Source: Prochlorococcus sp. AG-409-A22 (GTDB lineage: Bacteria > Cyanobacteriota > Cyanobacteriia > PCC-6307 > Cyanobiaceae). From it: a stretch of DNA of 46,860 nucleotides. The position numbers were made by a program, and so were the translations under genes. The DNA is taken from the NCBI GenBank assembly GCA_003216135.1, contig QCJI01000008.1, positions 1-46,860 of the forward strand, in the 5' to 3' direction. How positions within the stretch are numbered: the first letter of the stretch is position 1; every line of letters starts with the position of its first letter. The notes beneath the pieces are model-generated. The model saw only the letters and a list, made by a program, of their open reading frames with translations. It had not been told where the DNA came from and ran no database searches. Positions 35,695 through 44,432 of the stretch are shown here, piece by piece.

Positions 35695-37046
35695 ATATTA
35701 AATTGTTCCTTTATTTCCCAACCCTCTAATTTTCCTGGATTTAATAGACCTTTAGGATCAAATTTTAGTTTCGCTTTTACTTGATCAGCGTCCACCACTC
35801 CTAGGCCTCCGCCTTCGACAGTTAAAACATGGGGATTAAAAATAAACGCACCAAGTTCCTTACAATCTTCTATTATTTCATTTAATTCTTCTGCCCCATT
35901 CCACTTTAATAATGGCAAAGCAGCTAATCGTGGTGATCCTTGCTGAGCAACTGCCTCTAAATGCCAAAGAACTTTTTTACCCCATTTTTTTCTCAAGAAA
36001 TTAATTAATTTTAGTTCATTATTTAGTGGCAAAAGCATCTGTAAATATGTCCAATTTTTATCCCTAGACCTCATATGAAGAGTAGTATGATTCCAAACGA
36101 CTTCAGAAATTCCATTAACGAGTTTTTCTTCTTCCCCAAGGAGTGTAGATTCAACTTTGTTTTTTTTACAAATTAGCTCTATCGTTTTTATTCCTCCAAG
36201 AGTAGATTGAATTAATATCTTGTGACTTCTAGATTTACTTTTAACCCATTTTGGCATTTGATCTACAATTTCTTCTTCAAGAATTGCTCCCAGTTTCAGA
36301 TCAATTGCGGCGCTAGTAAGAGTTTTTAATATTTCTATTGTTTTTTCAAATTTAATACAGTCGATAACTATTGAATACCACTTACGTTTGATATCAGTAG
36401 CAAGTAATAAAGAAGTAATTATTCCATTAGTCCCATAAGCATGATTTAAAGGTTCGGATTCTTCAGCATCAAATTTTAATAATACAGGTTTTTCATTCAT
36501 CGTCACTGCCTCTAAACCTATAAGATTCCCAGGATCTCTTAAAAATCCCCACCTAATCGACCCAATACCTCCTGATCCACCTGAAATAAAGCCTCCAATT
36601 GTAGCGGTTTTCCAAGTACTAGGAAGTAACCTTAATTCCCTCCCATATTGCTCTAATTGTTTATTCAAATCGCCCATGAGACAGCCAGACTGTACTTTTA
36701 CAAAACCTGTATCAGGATCAAATTCTTCTAACTTATTAAAGTTACTCATCTGCATTACAACTCCTTTAAACAAAGGGACCGCTTGTCCATAATTACCTGT
36801 ACCTGAACCCCTTAAAGTAAGAGGGATAGAAAATTCCCAACAAATTTCTGCTACTTTTTTCACCGCATTATGATCACTAGGTCTCACCACCAAATCAGCA
36901 ATACATCCGTCTAATTTTTCAGTAAGGATTGGAGAGTAGTTATAAAAATCTTTTGAAAGTCTTTTTACATCAGATTGGCCTTCAATAATCTCTAAGTTTT
37001 TGACTTCCCTAAATTTGTCTATAAATTTAAGATTATTTGATGTCAT
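35691..37046 (-). CDS. FAD-linked oxidase of the GlcD/VAO (PCMH) family
   Basis: The 451-residue protein has the PCMH-type FAD-binding motif LTLRGSGTGNYGQAVPL, GGFISGGSGGIGSIRWGFLRDP and the family C-terminal signature KFDPKGLLNPGKL. Members oxidise alpha-hydroxy acids such as glycolate or D-lactate; the substrate here is not evident. GlcE/GlcF partners are not adjacent, and the central part diverges from classic GlcD. It is transcribed directly after the CodA-like amidohydrolase (38 bases apart). Confidence 0.83.
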   Translation of the reverse strand: MTSNNLKFIDKFREVKNLEIIEGQSDVKRLSKDFYNYSPILTEKLDGCIADLVVRPSDHNAVKKVAEICWEFSIPLTLRGSGTGNYGQAVPLFKGVVMQMSNFNKLEEFDPDTGFVKVQSGCLMGDLNKQLEQYGRELRLLPSTWKTATIGGFISGGSGGIGSIRWGFLRDPGNLIGLEAVTMNEKPVLLKFDAEESEPLNHAYGTNGIITSLLLATDIKRKWYSIVIDCIKFEKTIEILKTLTSAAIDLKLGAILEEEIVDQMPKWVKSKSRSHKILIQSTLGGIKTIELICKKNKVESTLLGEEEKLVNGISEVVWNHTTLHMRSRDKNWTYLQMLLPLNNELKLINFLRKKWGKKVLWHLEAVAQQGSPRLAALPLLKWNGAEELNEIIEDCKELGAFIFNPHVLTVEGGGLGVVDADQVKAKLKFDPKGLLNPGKLEGWEIKEQFNI

Positions 37047-37084
37047 TAATAAAATTTTTTATGTTTTATATATAAATTAATCGA

Positions 37085-38320
37085 TTAGCAATGTAAATTG
37101 CCTTTTATAAATACTTTTCTTTTTAATGTGCTCGAAAAAACATCTGCCCATCTTTGTGCATCTAAAATTACAAAGTCAGCAGGGCAACCCTTTTTAATTA
37201 AACCATCCCATTTTAAGTTTAATAATCTACTTGGAGCTAAAAAAATAGAAGATAGAGTCATTCTCTCCCACGGATTTAGTTGAAGCATAGGTATTGAGCA
37301 AGACAACATATAAAAGGGGTCAAAATTACCAAATGGGTACCACGGATCTTGAACGTTATCACTACCTATAGATACATCCACTTGTGATTTCTGTAATTGC
37401 TTTATTGGCGCAACTGGTCTTTTTAAGGAGGTAGTTTTATTACTTCGATTCAGCAGCCAAAAATTCGTAAGTGGTAAAGCAATAACCTTAATATTTTTCT
37501 CAGCCATTTTTTCTCCTAAATTTAAAATCTCATTATGACTTAGAGAAATAAGACTACTCAGATGACTACAAGTAATCGGAATACTATTAATTTTTAAATT
37601 TTCGATTGTCTCTAATAAAACTTTTATTCCTGCTCCAGGCTGAATAATTGATTCATCTATATGCAAATCAATTTCTAATTTATATTTACTCGCGAGAAGA
37701 AGCATCTTTGCGAGAACTTTGCTTGTATCTTTTTTATTAAACGGGGGAACAATTACACCACCTAAAATGCCTCCATGGGTGGAAAATGTTTTTGCTAACT
37801 CTTCTCCACTAGGAGTATCCCAGAATTTCAATGGAGCTAGAGCAACGAATTGTAATGTCAACTCAGATGAAAATTTTTTTTGTAATTTAAAAAGTTCAAT
37901 CCAAATATCAATCGATTGACTTTTGTATGTATCAATATGACTTCTAATAGCTCGGTATCCATTTTTTATGGCAAGTTTCAATGATTTCTCAACTCTCTCA
38001 ATAACCTTATCTGTAGTTCTAGTTTTATGTTCTTTGAGATTTTTTGATAATGCTCCTTCATAGTTTGCTTCCAGATTAGGAAAATCTGCCCATGTAAAAG
38101 ATTTATCAAAATGCGAATGCGTTTCAACAAATCTTGGGAATAAAATATTTTTTGGTTTTGTAACTTTATTTTTTAAAGGCTTTAACTCAGAAACACATCC
38201 ATCCTCCCAAGTGATGGAAACTGAACATAAATCCTCTACATCAATAATGAGGTTATCAAAATCTTCTATTAAACAAAGGCTTCTGGGAATAAGAACCTCA
38301 GCTGTACCGGAATTATTCAA
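37085..38320 (-). CDS. Cytosine-deaminase-like amidohydrolase (CodA family)
   Basis: The 411-residue metal-dependent hydrolase has an ETHSHFDKSF metal site (His68, His70, with Asp72-Lys73). DLHIDES follows (His219, Glu222, cf. the VDVHCDE of CodA), then ITCSHLSSL (His252) and SIGSDNVQDPWYPFG (Asp320), closely matching the GHDDVFDPWYPLG region of E. coli cytosine deaminase. All metal and proton-shuttle positions are present, so it should be active. The substrate could be cytosine, a related pyrimidine or another ring amide. It is the upstream partner of the FAD-linked oxidase. Confidence 0.85.
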   Translation of the reverse strand: MNNSGTAEVLIPRSLCLIEDFDNLIIDVEDLCSVSITWEDGCVSELKPLKNKVTKPKNILFPRFVETHSHFDKSFTWADFPNLEANYEGALSKNLKEHKTRTTDKVIERVEKSLKLAIKNGYRAIRSHIDTYKSQSIDIWIELFKLQKKFSSELTLQFVALAPLKFWDTPSGEELAKTFSTHGGILGGVIVPPFNKKDTSKVLAKMLLLASKYKLEIDLHIDESIIQPGAGIKVLLETIENLKINSIPITCSHLSSLISLSHNEILNLGEKMAEKNIKVIALPLTNFWLLNRSNKTTSLKRPVAPIKQLQKSQVDVSIGSDNVQDPWYPFGNFDPFYMLSCSIPMLQLNPWERMTLSSIFLAPSRLLNLKWDGLIKKGCPADFVILDAQRWADVFSSTLKRKVFIKGNLHC

Positions 38321-38437
38321 ATTTTTAAATTTTCTTTTATTTTAAAACATAAGAAAACTTTACCGAATTATAAAATAATTCAAATTTCGCTAAAAGATAA
38401 AAATAAGTATGAAAAATTACCCTTGAGTTGGTAAATT

Positions 38438-38443
38438 TATAAA
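38438..38443 (+). promoter_or_regulatory. Possible minus-10 element of tRNA-His
   Basis: TATAAA ends six bases before the first base of tRNA-His, which would place the transcript start at or next to the mature 5' end. A TTGAGT at 38423-38428 is only nine bases upstream, too close for a normal minus-35, so the promoter may rely on the minus-10 alone. Confidence 0.3.
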
Positions 38444-38448
38444 TGTGA

Positions 38449-38522
38449 GGCGGGCGTCGCCAAGTGGTTAAGGCAGCGGCTTGTGGCGCCGCTATTCGGG
38501 GGTTCGAATCCCCTCGCTCGCC
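38449..38522 (+). tRNA. tRNA-His (anticodon GTG)
   Basis: The anticodon stem GCGGC/GCCGC encloses loop TTGTGGC, giving anticodon GTG. The acceptor GCGGGCG (38450-38456) pairs with CGCTCGC (38515-38521). The extra G at 38449 (position -1) and C at 38522 (position 73) form the G-1:C73 pair that histidyl-tRNA synthetase requires, which confirms the identity. The T arm has GGGGG-TTCGAAT-CCCCT. No CCA is encoded. Confidence 0.97.
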
Positions 38523-38593
38523 CTCAAAAAATTGCACCAAAATTATTTAACTTGTAATTTTGAATTAAAGAATCATAAAAAATTCCTAGCAAA

Positions 38594-39988
38594 GTGCTAA
38601 CAAAAACAAAACAAGACGAAAAAAAATTTCAAAAGAATTTAACTAGTGGCAGTTATTGGATAACCACATTTGGATGCCAAATGAATAAAGCTGATTCTGA
38701 GAGAATGGCTGGAACTTTAGAGAAAATGGGATACACCAGAGCAGATGATGAATTAAATGCCGATTTGGTCTTATACAATACATGCACTATCAGAGATAAT
38801 GCAGAACAAAAAGTTTATAGTTTTCTAGGAAGACAAGCAAAAAGAAAACACAAAACACCTAGCTTAAAACTTGTTGTTGCAGGTTGTCTTGCGCAGCAAG
38901 AGGGAGAGTCCTTACTAAGAAGAGTACCAGAACTTGATCTAGTAATGGGCCCTCAGCACGTTAATAACCTTGAGAACCTTCTTGGGAAAGTTGATTTAGG
39001 TAATCAAGTTGCTGCCACTGAGGAGACCTTCATTTCTGAAGACATAACAAGTGCGAGAAGAGAAAGCTCTATTTGTGGTTGGGTTAACATCATTTATGGA
39101 TGTAATGAAAGATGTTCATATTGTGTAGTTCCCTCTGTCAGAGGGAAAGAGCAATCAAGATATCCAAATGCGATAAAAAGTGAGATACAAAAATTAGCGG
39201 ATGATAATTTTAAAGAAATTACTCTTTTGGGGCAGAATATTGATGCTTATGGGAGAGATCTCCCAGGGACTAGAAAAGAGGGGAGGAAAGAAAATACTCT
39301 AACTGATCTTTTGTACTACATTCATGACGTCAAAGGGATTCGTAGAATAAGATTTGCTACCAGTCATCCAAGATATTTTTCAAAAAGATTGATTCAAGCT
39401 TGTTATGAACTTGATAAAGTCTGTGAACATTTCCATATTCCCTTTCAAAGTGGAAATGATGAAATCTTAAAACAGATGTCCAGAGGATACACCATCAAAA
39501 AGTATAAAAATATCATTGAAAATATAAGATCATTAATGCCAGATGCATCAATCACAGCTGACGCAATAGTTGCTTTCCCAGGAGAAACCGAACAACAATA
39601 TAAAGACACATTGAAATTGATATCAGATATTGGCTTTGATCAAGTAAATACAGCAGCATACTCCCCAAGACCAAATACTCCTGCAGCAGTTTGGACTAAT
39701 CAAATTCCGGAAGAAATTAAAAAAGCTAGATTACAGGAAATTAATGCTTTGGTCGAAACAACGGCTAGGAGAAGGAATCAAAGATATATCAATAATATTG
39801 AAAGTGTTTTAATTGAGGGTTTGAATCCGAAAAATTCTTCGCAAATCATGGGTAGAACGAGGAGCAATAGATTAACTTTCGTCGAGATTCCAAAAAATGT
39901 TAAATTTAATTTTTCATTAGGAGATGAGATAGATGTCAAAATAAACCAAGCAAGACCTTTTTCTCTAACAGGTGAACTTTGGAAGTAA
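38594..39988 (+). CDS. miaB: tRNA-2-methylthio-N6-dimethylallyladenosine synthase MiaB
   Basis: The 464-residue radical SAM methylthiotransferase has auxiliary-cluster cysteines Cys28 (TFGCQMN), Cys64 and Cys98. The radical SAM cluster is CNERCSYC (Cys170, Cys174, Cys177), and a C-terminal TRAM domain ends [14 protein letters not shown]. It adds the methylthio group to ms2i6A37. The start is a GTG at 38594. It is followed after 10 bases by ddl. Confidence 0.96.
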   Translation: MLTKTKQDEKKFQKNLTSGSYWITTFGCQMNKADSERMAGTLEKMGYTRADDELNADLVLYNTCTIRDNAEQKVYSFLGRQAKRKHKTPSLKLVVAGCLAQQEGESLLRRVPELDLVMGPQHVNNLENLLGKVDLGNQVAATEETFISEDITSARRESSICGWVNIIYGCNERCSYCVVPSVRGKEQSRYPNAIKSEIQKLADDNFKEITLLGQNIDAYGRDLPGTRKEGRKENTLTDLLYYIHDVKGIRRIRFATSHPRYFSKRLIQACYELDKVCEHFHIPFQSGNDEILKQMSRGYTIKKYKNIIENIRSLMPDASITADAIVAFPGETEQQYKDTLKLISDIGFDQVNTAAYSPRPNTPAAVWTNQIPEEIKKARLQEINALVETTARRRNQRYINNIESVLIEGLNPKNSSQIMGRTRSNRLTFVEIPKNVKFNFSLGDEIDVKINQARPFSLTGELWK

Positions 39989-39998
39989 TTGTTTCTAA

Positions 39999-41066
39999 AT
40001 GATAGGGGAAAAGAAAAAATGTATTGGATTAATATTTGGTGGTTATTCCAATGAACATGAAGTATCGATATCCTCTGCAAAGACAGTTTTTCAAGCCTTT
40101 AATTCAAAAATAAATAAACAACGTTTTACGGTTAAAGCCTTTTACATAAATAAAAATGGAGACTGGCTTGATAGTGATCACTCAGAAAAGATCCTAATTG
40201 ATGAAATTAAAATCAATAAACAAAAAAAACAAGGCATTTTTAATCAAAAAAAAATTAACTTCTTAGACGGAATTGAATTTCGAAATGTTGATATTTGGTT
40301 TCCCCTGCTTCATGGATTCAATGGTGAAGATGGATCAATTCATGGATTACTGAAATTCACTAAGAAACCTTTAATCGGATGTGGAATTATAGGCTCTGCT
40401 CTAGGAATGGATAAAATAATGATGAAAACAATCTTCTCAAATCTTAAAATTCCACAAGTTAATTATTTATCTATTCAAAATCATGATCTTAATGATGAGA
40501 AAGTAAAAGATAAGCTATTGAGTGAAATTACTAGTTCATTAAAGTTTCCTCTTTTTGTTAAACCATCTAACTCTGGATCGTCGCTTGGTATCTCTAAAGT
40601 CACAAATAAATCAGAGATATTACAAGCCTTAGAGAAGGCTTGGGAAATAGATCCAAGAATTTTAGTAGAGGAAGGTTTAGAGGTAAGGGAGATTGAATGC
40701 GGTATAATTGGAAATTCACAACTCTTAACCTCTGAGATAGGGGAAGTAAAGTACGACAGTGATTGGTATGATTACGATTCAAAATATTATTTAAATAATA
40801 AGATAACTATCCCAGCCGAAATAGATCCTGAAATTGCCAAACAAATTCAGAAAGTAGCTATTCAAAGTTGTAGAGCCTTAAATATTTTTGGTTTTGCACG
40901 TGTAGATTTTTTTTTAGAGAAACATTCAAATAAAGTTTTTTTAAATGAAATCAATACCATTCCTGGTTTTACTAGCAAAAGTATGTTCCCAATGCTTTGG
41001 AAGGCTTCAGGTTTAAATATTGATCAACTTGTGGCTAAACTGGTAGATATATCTTTAGATTTATAG
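39999..41066 (+). CDS. ddl: D-alanine--D-alanine ligase
   Basis: The 355-residue ATP-grasp enzyme has GLIFGGYSNEHEVSISSA at the start, PLLHGFNGEDGSIHGLL, GSALGMDKIMMK, FPLFVKPSNSGSSLGISKV and the closing FLNEINTIPGFTSKSMFP. It supplies the D-Ala-D-Ala dipeptide for peptidoglycan. It heads a reduced division/cell-wall cluster: ddl, small membrane protein, ftsQ, ftsZ, with gaps of 10, -4 and about 140-180 bases. Confidence 0.96.
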   Translation: MIGEKKKCIGLIFGGYSNEHEVSISSAKTVFQAFNSKINKQRFTVKAFYINKNGDWLDSDHSEKILIDEIKINKQKKQGIFNQKKINFLDGIEFRNVDIWFPLLHGFNGEDGSIHGLLKFTKKPLIGCGIIGSALGMDKIMMKTIFSNLKIPQVNYLSIQNHDLNDEKVKDKLLSEITSSLKFPLFVKPSNSGSSLGISKVTNKSEILQALEKAWEIDPRILVEEGLEVREIECGIIGNSQLLTSEIGEVKYDSDWYDYDSKYYLNNKITIPAEIDPEIAKQIQKVAIQSCRALNIFGFARVDFFLEKHSNKVFLNEINTIPGFTSKSMFPMLWKASGLNIDQLVAKLVDISLDL

Positions 41067-41076
41067 CTTAAATCAA

Positions 41077-41487
41077 ATGTTGCATGGACTTCTCTGGTTA
41101 CCATTACTTTTAATCTTCGTTTTACTAACTGCCCTTGGTTGGTTAGAGAGAAGAAGACAAAATCTTTTTAGGATGTGGGCAGATGGGTCTGAACTTTGCA
41201 AATTAGACAGTTCTGGAGCAGCTTCTTTAAAAAACGGCAAATTAAGATGGAGCGCATTTGAAGCTGGAACATTTGAAGAAAAAGATAGTTTTACAATCAA
41301 AAAACTTGAATTAATAGAGTTAATGGCTTTAACTTCAGGAGAAGCACCTTTAACACAAGAATCTCAAGGAAAGTGCAGGCTTAGACTTGTTGGTGATGGG
41401 AAAGAAATGGATGTGCCATTTTCAGATGCGGATAGAGCAAGAGAATGGATGGACCAATTAATGGAAAAAGCGCGATGTGATTTGTGA
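41077..41487 (+). CDS. Conserved hypothetical membrane-anchored protein
   Basis: The 136-residue protein has one N-terminal membrane span (LLWLPLLLIFVLLTALGWLE, about residues 4-23) followed by a soluble domain rich in charged residues, from WADGSELCKLDSSGAASL to the end. It is consistently placed between ddl and ftsQ and overlaps ftsQ by four bases (GTGA), so a division or envelope role is plausible by position alone. No catalytic motif is visible. Confidence 0.75.
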   Translation: MLHGLLWLPLLLIFVLLTALGWLERRRQNLFRMWADGSELCKLDSSGAASLKNGKLRWSAFEAGTFEEKDSFTIKKLELIELMALTSGEAPLTQESQGKCRLRLVGDGKEMDVPFSDADRAREWMDQLMEKARCDL

Positions 41488-42209
41488 GAAATCAGCAAAA
41501 AATTACCAAAAGAAACTTTTTCTTTTTAATGCTAGTTTTATTTTCAACAAGCTTATTAAGCCTAAAGACTTTAAAAAACGTAGATGTTAATAACATAAAA
41601 ATTTACGGTAGTAACTTATTCAAAGCAAAAGATATATTGGAGAATTCTTCTTTAAATGTTCCAACCCGTTTAGTTTTCATTAAAACGAAATATATAGAAA
41701 AAGAATTAAAGCAAAATTTATCACTCAAGAAAATTTCAGTAATTAGAGAAATTTTACCTTTTGGTTTAAGAATTCTTATTCAAACGAGGACACCAGTTGC
41801 TTATGGAGAGAGAGTATTCAATAGTGAAAAAATATCAGGTTTTATCGATGAAGATGGGTTTTTTATAGATACACAACACGCAGAAAAAGTAACTTTGGGA
41901 AGGTCAGCTATACAAGTTTATGGATGGCAAGAAAAGTCTATAAAAACATTATCAAAAATTTTAGGTGCACAAAAAAATGGTGAAATTGATTTAATTAAAA
42001 TACGTTTTTCACCAAATGGATTTTTAACTTTAGAGGAAAAAGATTTAAAACTAATATTATTGGGATTTGATCAAAGTTTAGTAAGATCTCAGTTAAAAAT
42101 AATTAGCAAACTCAAAGATCATTTAAAGAAAAATAATCTTTCGGGGGAAATAGATAATATTGACCTTACTGACCCAAACAAACCAAAAATAAAAGTGTTC
42201 AAACCCTAA
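41484..42209 (+). CDS. ftsQ: Cell division protein FtsQ
   Basis: The 241-residue bitopic protein has a short basic cytoplasmic start and a membrane span (FFFLMLVLFSTSLLSLKTL, about residues 12-31). A POTRA domain follows (VNNIKIYGSNLFKAKDILENS, with IREILPFGLRILIQTRTPVAYGE after it) and a beta domain. The start is a GTG at 41484 overlapping the upstream gene. FtsQ links the Z-ring to the septal peptidoglycan machinery; sequence conservation is low as usual, and position beside ftsZ supports the call. Confidence 0.9.
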   Translation: MRNQQKITKRNFFFLMLVLFSTSLLSLKTLKNVDVNNIKIYGSNLFKAKDILENSSLNVPTRLVFIKTKYIEKELKQNLSLKKISVIREILPFGLRILIQTRTPVAYGERVFNSEKISGFIDEDGFFIDTQHAEKVTLGRSAIQVYGWQEKSIKTLSKILGAQKNGEIDLIKIRFSPNGFLTLEEKDLKLILLGFDQSLVRSQLKIISKLKDHLKKNNLSGEIDNIDLTDPNKPKIKVFKP

Positions 42210-42247
42210 TATTTGCAAATAGGTTTCAACTAAATTTTTTAAGTTAC

Positions 42248-42253
42248 TATAGT
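42248..42253 (+). promoter_or_regulatory. Possible minus-10 element of an internal ftsZ promoter
   Basis: TATAGT occurs in the 142-178-base ftsQ-ftsZ spacer, which is unusually long for this genome. A transcript start near 42260 would give ftsZ a leader of 90-130 bases, compatible with separate, cell-cycle timed expression. No clear minus-35 is visible. Confidence 0.28.
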
Positions 42254-42387
42254 GTTTGTAAGGGTTTTACTTTTTAAACAAAATTCTTATTAAATAAATA
42301 TTTAAGGACTTTCATCAACAAATCCCTACATATGAGCTTAGTAAGTTCATAATGCACCCATTACTAGTATTAGATTCTTATTTAGAA

Positions 42388-43503
42388 ATGAGCTTCGGAA
42401 TCAATCCAAACTTTGATCAATCAAGAGAAATCCGTCCAAGTCAAAACGCCAAAATAGAAGTAATTGGTGTTGGCGGTGGTGGAAGTAACGCAGTCAATAG
42501 GATGATTGATAGTGATGTGGGAGGTGTATCATTCCGAGTACTTAATACTGATGCTCAAGCACTATTGCAATCTTCTGCTGAACGAAGAGTTCAACTAGGA
42601 CAAAATTTAACAAGAGGGCTTGGGGCCGGAGGTAATCCAAGTATTGGGCAAAAAGCTGCTGAAGAATCTAGAGAAGAGCTACAACAAACATTAGAAGGAT
42701 CAGATCTAGTTTTTATAGCCGCGGGCATGGGTGGTGGTACTGGAACAGGGGCGGCTCCTGTAGTCGCTGAGGTAGCTAAACAGAGTGGGGCATTAACCGT
42801 AGGAATAGTTACTAAACCATTTTCTTTTGAAGGGAAAAGAAGAATGCGTCAGGCAGAAGAAGGGATTTCGAGATTAGCCGAAAATGTTGACACTCTAATA
42901 GTTATCCCAAATGATCGATTAAAAGACGTTATAGCAGGTGCTCCTCTTCAAGAAGCGTTTAGAAATGCTGATGATGTTTTAAGAATGGGAGTCAAAGGAA
43001 TAAGTGACATAATTACATGTCCAGGATTAGTTAATGTTGATTTTGCAGACGTAAGGTCAGTCATGACAGAGGCGGGCACAGCGCTTCTTGGTATAGGTAT
43101 CGGTTCTGGTAGATCCAGAGCATTGGAAGCTGCACAAGCAGCAATAAATAGTCCTTTACTAGAAGCCGCAAGAATTGATGGTGCCAAAGGTTGTATTATT
43201 AACATTACTGGTGGTAAAGATATGACATTGGAAGATATGACCTCAGCATCCGAAATTATTTATGATGTTGTTGATCAAGAGGCAAATATCATAGTTGGAG
43301 CTGTTGTTGATGAAGCAATGGAGGGAGAAATACAAGTTACTGTAATAGCTACTGGATTTGAAACAGATCAACCTTTAAAGCAACAAAGGCTAAAAAATAG
43401 ATTATCAAATGAACCACTTTATAATAATTCCGAAAACAAAGATACTGGAGCAAGTATTCCAGAGTTTTTGAGATTCAGGCAGAATAAAAAAGATATAGAT
43501 TAA
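42388..43503 (+). CDS. ftsZ: Cell division protein FtsZ
   Basis: The tubulin-like GTPase has [14 protein letters not shown], the signature [14 protein letters not shown], and the T7-loop [11 protein letters not shown]. The C-terminal partner-binding peptide IPEFLRFRQ sits at the end, here just before KNKDID-like basic residues. I choose ATG 42388 (371 residues, [20 protein letters not shown]); ATG 42352 in the same frame would add 12 residues ([12 protein letters not shown]). It forms the Z-ring; the window also holds its anchor candidate Ftn2. The SRP RNA gene on the other strand ends 15 bases away. Confidence 0.96.
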   Translation: MSFGINPNFDQSREIRPSQNAKIEVIGVGGGGSNAVNRMIDSDVGGVSFRVLNTDAQALLQSSAERRVQLGQNLTRGLGAGGNPSIGQKAAEESREELQQTLEGSDLVFIAAGMGGGTGTGAAPVVAEVAKQSGALTVGIVTKPFSFEGKRRMRQAEEGISRLAENVDTLIVIPNDRLKDVIAGAPLQEAFRNADDVLRMGVKGISDIITCPGLVNVDFADVRSVMTEAGTALLGIGIGSGRSRALEAAQAAINSPLLEAARIDGAKGCIINITGGKDMTLEDMTSASEIIYDVVDQEANIIVGAVVDEAMEGEIQVTVIATGFETDQPLKQQRLKNRLSNEPLYNNSENKDTGASIPEFLRFRQNKKDID

Positions 43504-43518
43504 TTAGGTAAAATAAAG

Positions 43519-43614
43519 TGACTCGGTTATCTCGCCTGCCTCAAGCATCCCTTGTGGCTGCTACCTTCCGGTCCTGACCAGATTTAGGCGTTAAAACCGC
43601 GAAAGGCCGAGTCA
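43519..43614 (-). ncRNA. ffs: Signal recognition particle RNA (4.5S-type)
   Basis: On the minus strand the sequence contains GGTCAGGACCGGAAGGTAGCAG, nearly identical to the conserved SRP RNA apical loop region (GGTCAGGTCCGGAAGGAAGCAGCC in E. coli). The outer ends TGACTCGG and CCGAGTCA are complementary and define a 96-base hairpin (43519-43614). It binds Ffh, whose gene is in this window. On the plus strand the motif reads in reverse, so the strand call is firm. Confidence 0.95.
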
Positions 43615-43619
43615 TAAGC

Positions 43620-43625
43620 ATACTA
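43620..43625 (-). promoter_or_regulatory. Minus-10 element of the SRP RNA gene
   Basis: On the minus strand TGCTAGTAT gives an extended minus-10 (TG-n-TAGTAT) ending five bases before the first SRP RNA base (43614). The expected minus-35 position reads TATCTT, a poor match, so recognition probably relies on the extended minus-10. Start spacing is right. Confidence 0.42.
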
Positions 43626-43658
43626 GCAATTCTTTAAAAAAAAAGATACATATTTATT

Positions 43659-44432
43659 ATGTTGCCTTCAGAACTAATTAAGTATAAACAAAATTATCAA
43701 AAAATTATTGCATTAACTGCATGGGACTCTATTTCAGCTTCTTTAGCAGAGCAATCTGAAGCAGATCTTGTTTTAGTAGGAGATTCTTTAGCAATGGTTT
43801 GTTTAGGGTACAAATCCACTTTGCCAATAACATTAGATAATATGATTTATCATACTAATGCAGTTTCGAGAGGGTTTACCAAAGAGATTGAAAAACAGCC
43901 CTTATTAGTATGCGATATGCCATTTCTTACTTATCAATGCGGAGAAGAAAAAGCCGTAGAATATGCAGGGAAAATAATTCAAAACACTTACGCAAAAGCT
44001 GTGAAGATTGAAGGGGCAGAACCTGAGATACAAAATGTTATTTCTAGAATTATAAGAATGGGCATACCTGTAATGGGGCATCTAGGTCTTACACCACAAA
44101 GCTATCTAAATCTTGGTTTAAAAAAACAAGGAAAAACTTTAGAGAGTCAGGAGAAAATCAAGAGAGAAGCTTCTATTCTTGAAGAATTAGGATGTTTTTC
44201 TATAGTTTTAGAACACATCCCTGAGATACTTGCGAAAGAGATACAACACGACTTAGCCATTCCAACAATAGGAATAGGGGCAGGAAATTATTGTGATGGT
44301 CAGATAAGAGTTACTGCAGATTTATTAGGTCTTAATAACGATCAACCTCCATTTTGCCCGCCAATTATTGAAGGGAAAAAGTTACTAAGAGAAAAATTAA
44401 AAAAGTGGGTAGCCTCAGAGAGACTTAGTTAA
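43659..44432 (+). CDS. panB: 3-methyl-2-oxobutanoate hydroxymethyltransferase
   Basis: The 257-residue TIM-barrel enzyme has VLVGDSLAMVCLGYKSTLPITLD (Asp metal ligand), VCDMPFLTY, AVKIEGAE, GHLGLTPQS and IPTIGIGAGNYCDGQI, all PanB landmarks. It adds a hydroxymethyl group from methylene-tetrahydrofolate to ketoisovalerate in pantothenate/CoA synthesis. Its end overlaps the convergent radical SAM gene by eight bases. Confidence 0.96.
   Translation: MLPSELIKYKQNYQKIIALTAWDSISASLAEQSEADLVLVGDSLAMVCLGYKSTLPITLDNMIYHTNAVSRGFTKEIEKQPLLVCDMPFLTYQCGEEKAVEYAGKIIQNTYAKAVKIEGAEPEIQNVISRIIRMGIPVMGHLGLTPQSYLNLGLKKQGKTLESQEKIKREASILEELGCFSIVLEHIPEILAKEIQHDLAIPTIGIGAGNYCDGQIRVTADLLGLNNDQPPFCPPIIEGKKLLREKLKKWVASERLS

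Noticed and set aside
38337-38540. 67-codon minus-strand ORF with GERGDSNPRIAAPQ
   Set aside because: This is the antisense translation of tRNA-His, a common false annotation.
43519-43614. SRP RNA on the plus strand
   Set aside because: The conserved GGTCAGG...CCGGAAGG loop reads correctly only on the minus strand.
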